Source of the DNA: Candidatus Omnitrophota bacterium
Lineage (GTDB): Bacteria; Hinthialibacterota; Hinthialibacteria; Hinthialibacterales; JAKPRU01
DNA length: 6,904 bases
Assembly (NCBI GenBank): GCA_029557025.1
Contig: JAKPRU010000859.1
Span: 1 to 6,904 of the forward strand
Direction of reading: 5' to 3'
Shown here in pieces: positions 6,086 through 6,904 of this stretch (position 1 is its first letter; the number at the start of each line of letters is the position of its first letter). The position numbers were made by a program, and so were the translations under genes. The notes beneath the pieces were generated by a model. The model ran no database searches, had not been told where the DNA came from, and saw only the letters and a list, made by a program, of their open reading frames with translations.

Positions 6086-6904
6086 CCGTTTTCCTTTTCC
6101 TGTTGCCACAAATCCGGGATTTGAGAAACTTTCTCTTTTCCGGTAGGTTCATAAATCGGTTTTCCCAGTGGCCGATACGGCAGATCGCCTGAAAAAAGAA
6201 GTTCCATCCTGCGCCTGGCTTCATCCAGGTAAGATGGCTCACGTTCACATCCCATGGCACGCCGATTGTGCATCACAGCCGCCAGCATCGCGGAACCGAC
6301 CCCGCTGAACGGATCAAGTACCCAATCCTCTTCATCTGTCATTGCGAGAACACAACGTTCGACAAGTTCGATCGGAAACTGGCAGGGATGAATCGTTTTC
6401 TCCGGATGATTCGCTTTGACATTTGGTATGGACCAAAGGCTGGTTTCCCACTCTTGAATCATGAGACTCCAAACATCACTTGGGTTCTTACCTAGTGGAT
6501 TGCCTGATGGAAGACCATACTTCGGTCCCTGTCGGAAATGAGTCTTCCCCGGATACTTGGACGGAACCCGAACCGAATCCAGATTGAATACATAATCAGA
6601 CGTTTTTGTAAACCACAATAGTGTCTCATAACGACCCGAAAATCTGACGGAGCAATGCAACCCGTGGTTGAAGGTCCATATAATTCGATTTCGGAGTTGT
6701 AATCCAAGTTGCTTAAATAGCGGATAAAAAAAGATATCAAGCGGGAATACCTCACTGTCTTGAACATAATTCCCGACTTGCCAGCACAAGGATCCGCGAC
6801 ACGAAAGAACTCGAACAAGTTGTTCGAGAATGGGACGCAATGTCTGAATGTACTTCTCAAGCTTCACCTGTGATTCATATTCTTTCCCGATATTGTAGGG
6901 AGGG
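6082..6904 (-). CDS. Site-specific DNA methyltransferase, N4-cytosine/N6-adenine type (5' end outside window)
   Basis: The enzyme transfers a methyl group from S-adenosylmethionine to the exocyclic amine of a base in a specific DNA site. The frame stays open from the stop at 6082 to the window edge, giving 273 visible residues. A GTG at 6867 could be read as a start, but that would cut away the catalytic motif. Codons 6874-6903 read PPYNIGKEYE, the end of motif IV ([S/D]PPY). The residue before PPY lies just outside, so m4C (SPPY) and m6A (DPPY) cannot be told apart. Motif I, DPFSGVGS, comes later at 6292-6315 with the SAM-pocket strand GCERE after it. Motif IV before motif I, with a target-recognition region between, is the beta-class order (PF01555 family). 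HPEKTIHPCQFP precedes motif I, as is usual. No restriction enzyme is visible. Codon composition is AT-richer than in the regulator gene. Confidence 0.92.
   Translation of the reverse strand, partial: PPYNIGKEYESQVKLEKYIQTLRPILEQLVRVLSCRGSLCWQVGNYVQDSEVFPLDIFFYPLFKQLGLQLRNRIIWTFNHGLHCSVRFSGRYETLLWFTKTSDYVFNLDSVRVPSKYPGKTHFRQGPKYGLPSGNPLGKNPSDVWSLMIQEWETSLWSIPNVKANHPEKTIHPCQFPIELVERCVLAMTDEEDWVLDPFSGVGSAMLAAVMHNRRAMGCEREPSYLDEARRRMELLFSGDLPYRPLGKPIYEPTGKEKVSQIPDLWQQEKENG

Noticed and set aside
1..6904. CRISPR arrays, tRNA or rRNA genes, insertion sequences
   Set aside because: I found no regularly spaced direct repeats, tRNA-like cloverleaf, rRNA signature, transposase or terminal inverted repeats when reading both strands by eye.

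Overview
The window looks like a piece of a Gram-negative bacterial chromosome. The evidence is an exported 994-residue protein with a Sec-type signal peptide, an NtrC-type sigma54-dependent response regulator, and GTG starts beside ATG starts. A signal-bearing DUF5107-plus-TPR protein together with a short intergenic palindrome of the form cacaggc-n5-gcctgtg recalls the PVC/Lentisphaerota/Kiritimatiellota/Hydrogenedentota-type bacteria. That placement is an inference from memory, not something the sequence proves.

Layout. Positions 2-1467 (+) hold three tightly packed genes of unassigned function: the 3' end of one gene, a 183-aa acidic protein whose start overlaps the preceding stop (ATGA), and a 211-aa protein that begins on the base after the preceding stop and carries an LNQSCDL motif. 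After 54 bp comes a large gene (1522-4506, +) for an exported protein made of an N-terminal DUF5107 / galactose-mutarotase-like beta domain and a long C-terminal array of tetratricopeptide repeats. A 51-bp gap with a 7-bp-stem palindrome separates it from a convergent gene (4558-5925, -) for a complete NtrC-type regulator (receiver, AAA+ with GAFTGA, Fis-type HTH). Upstream of that regulator, on the same strand, are a possible 55-aa ORF (5918-6085) and a DNA methyltransferase of the N4-cytosine/N6-adenine type. The methyltransferase gene runs off the right edge, with the catalytic PPY motif lying on the last visible codons.

How the parts fit. The two central genes are GC-rich (about 60% in sampled 60-base lines) and look like resident chromosomal genes. 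The left trio and the right methyltransferase are AT-richer (about 40-50% in sampled lines) and are accessory in character. The trio is the best candidate for an undescribed system: three co-translated genes, none with a function I can name, the first resembling the sporadically distributed TIGR04255 family. The methyltransferase has no recognisable restriction partner inside the window. The regulator has no histidine kinase beside it here, so its partner must lie elsewhere.
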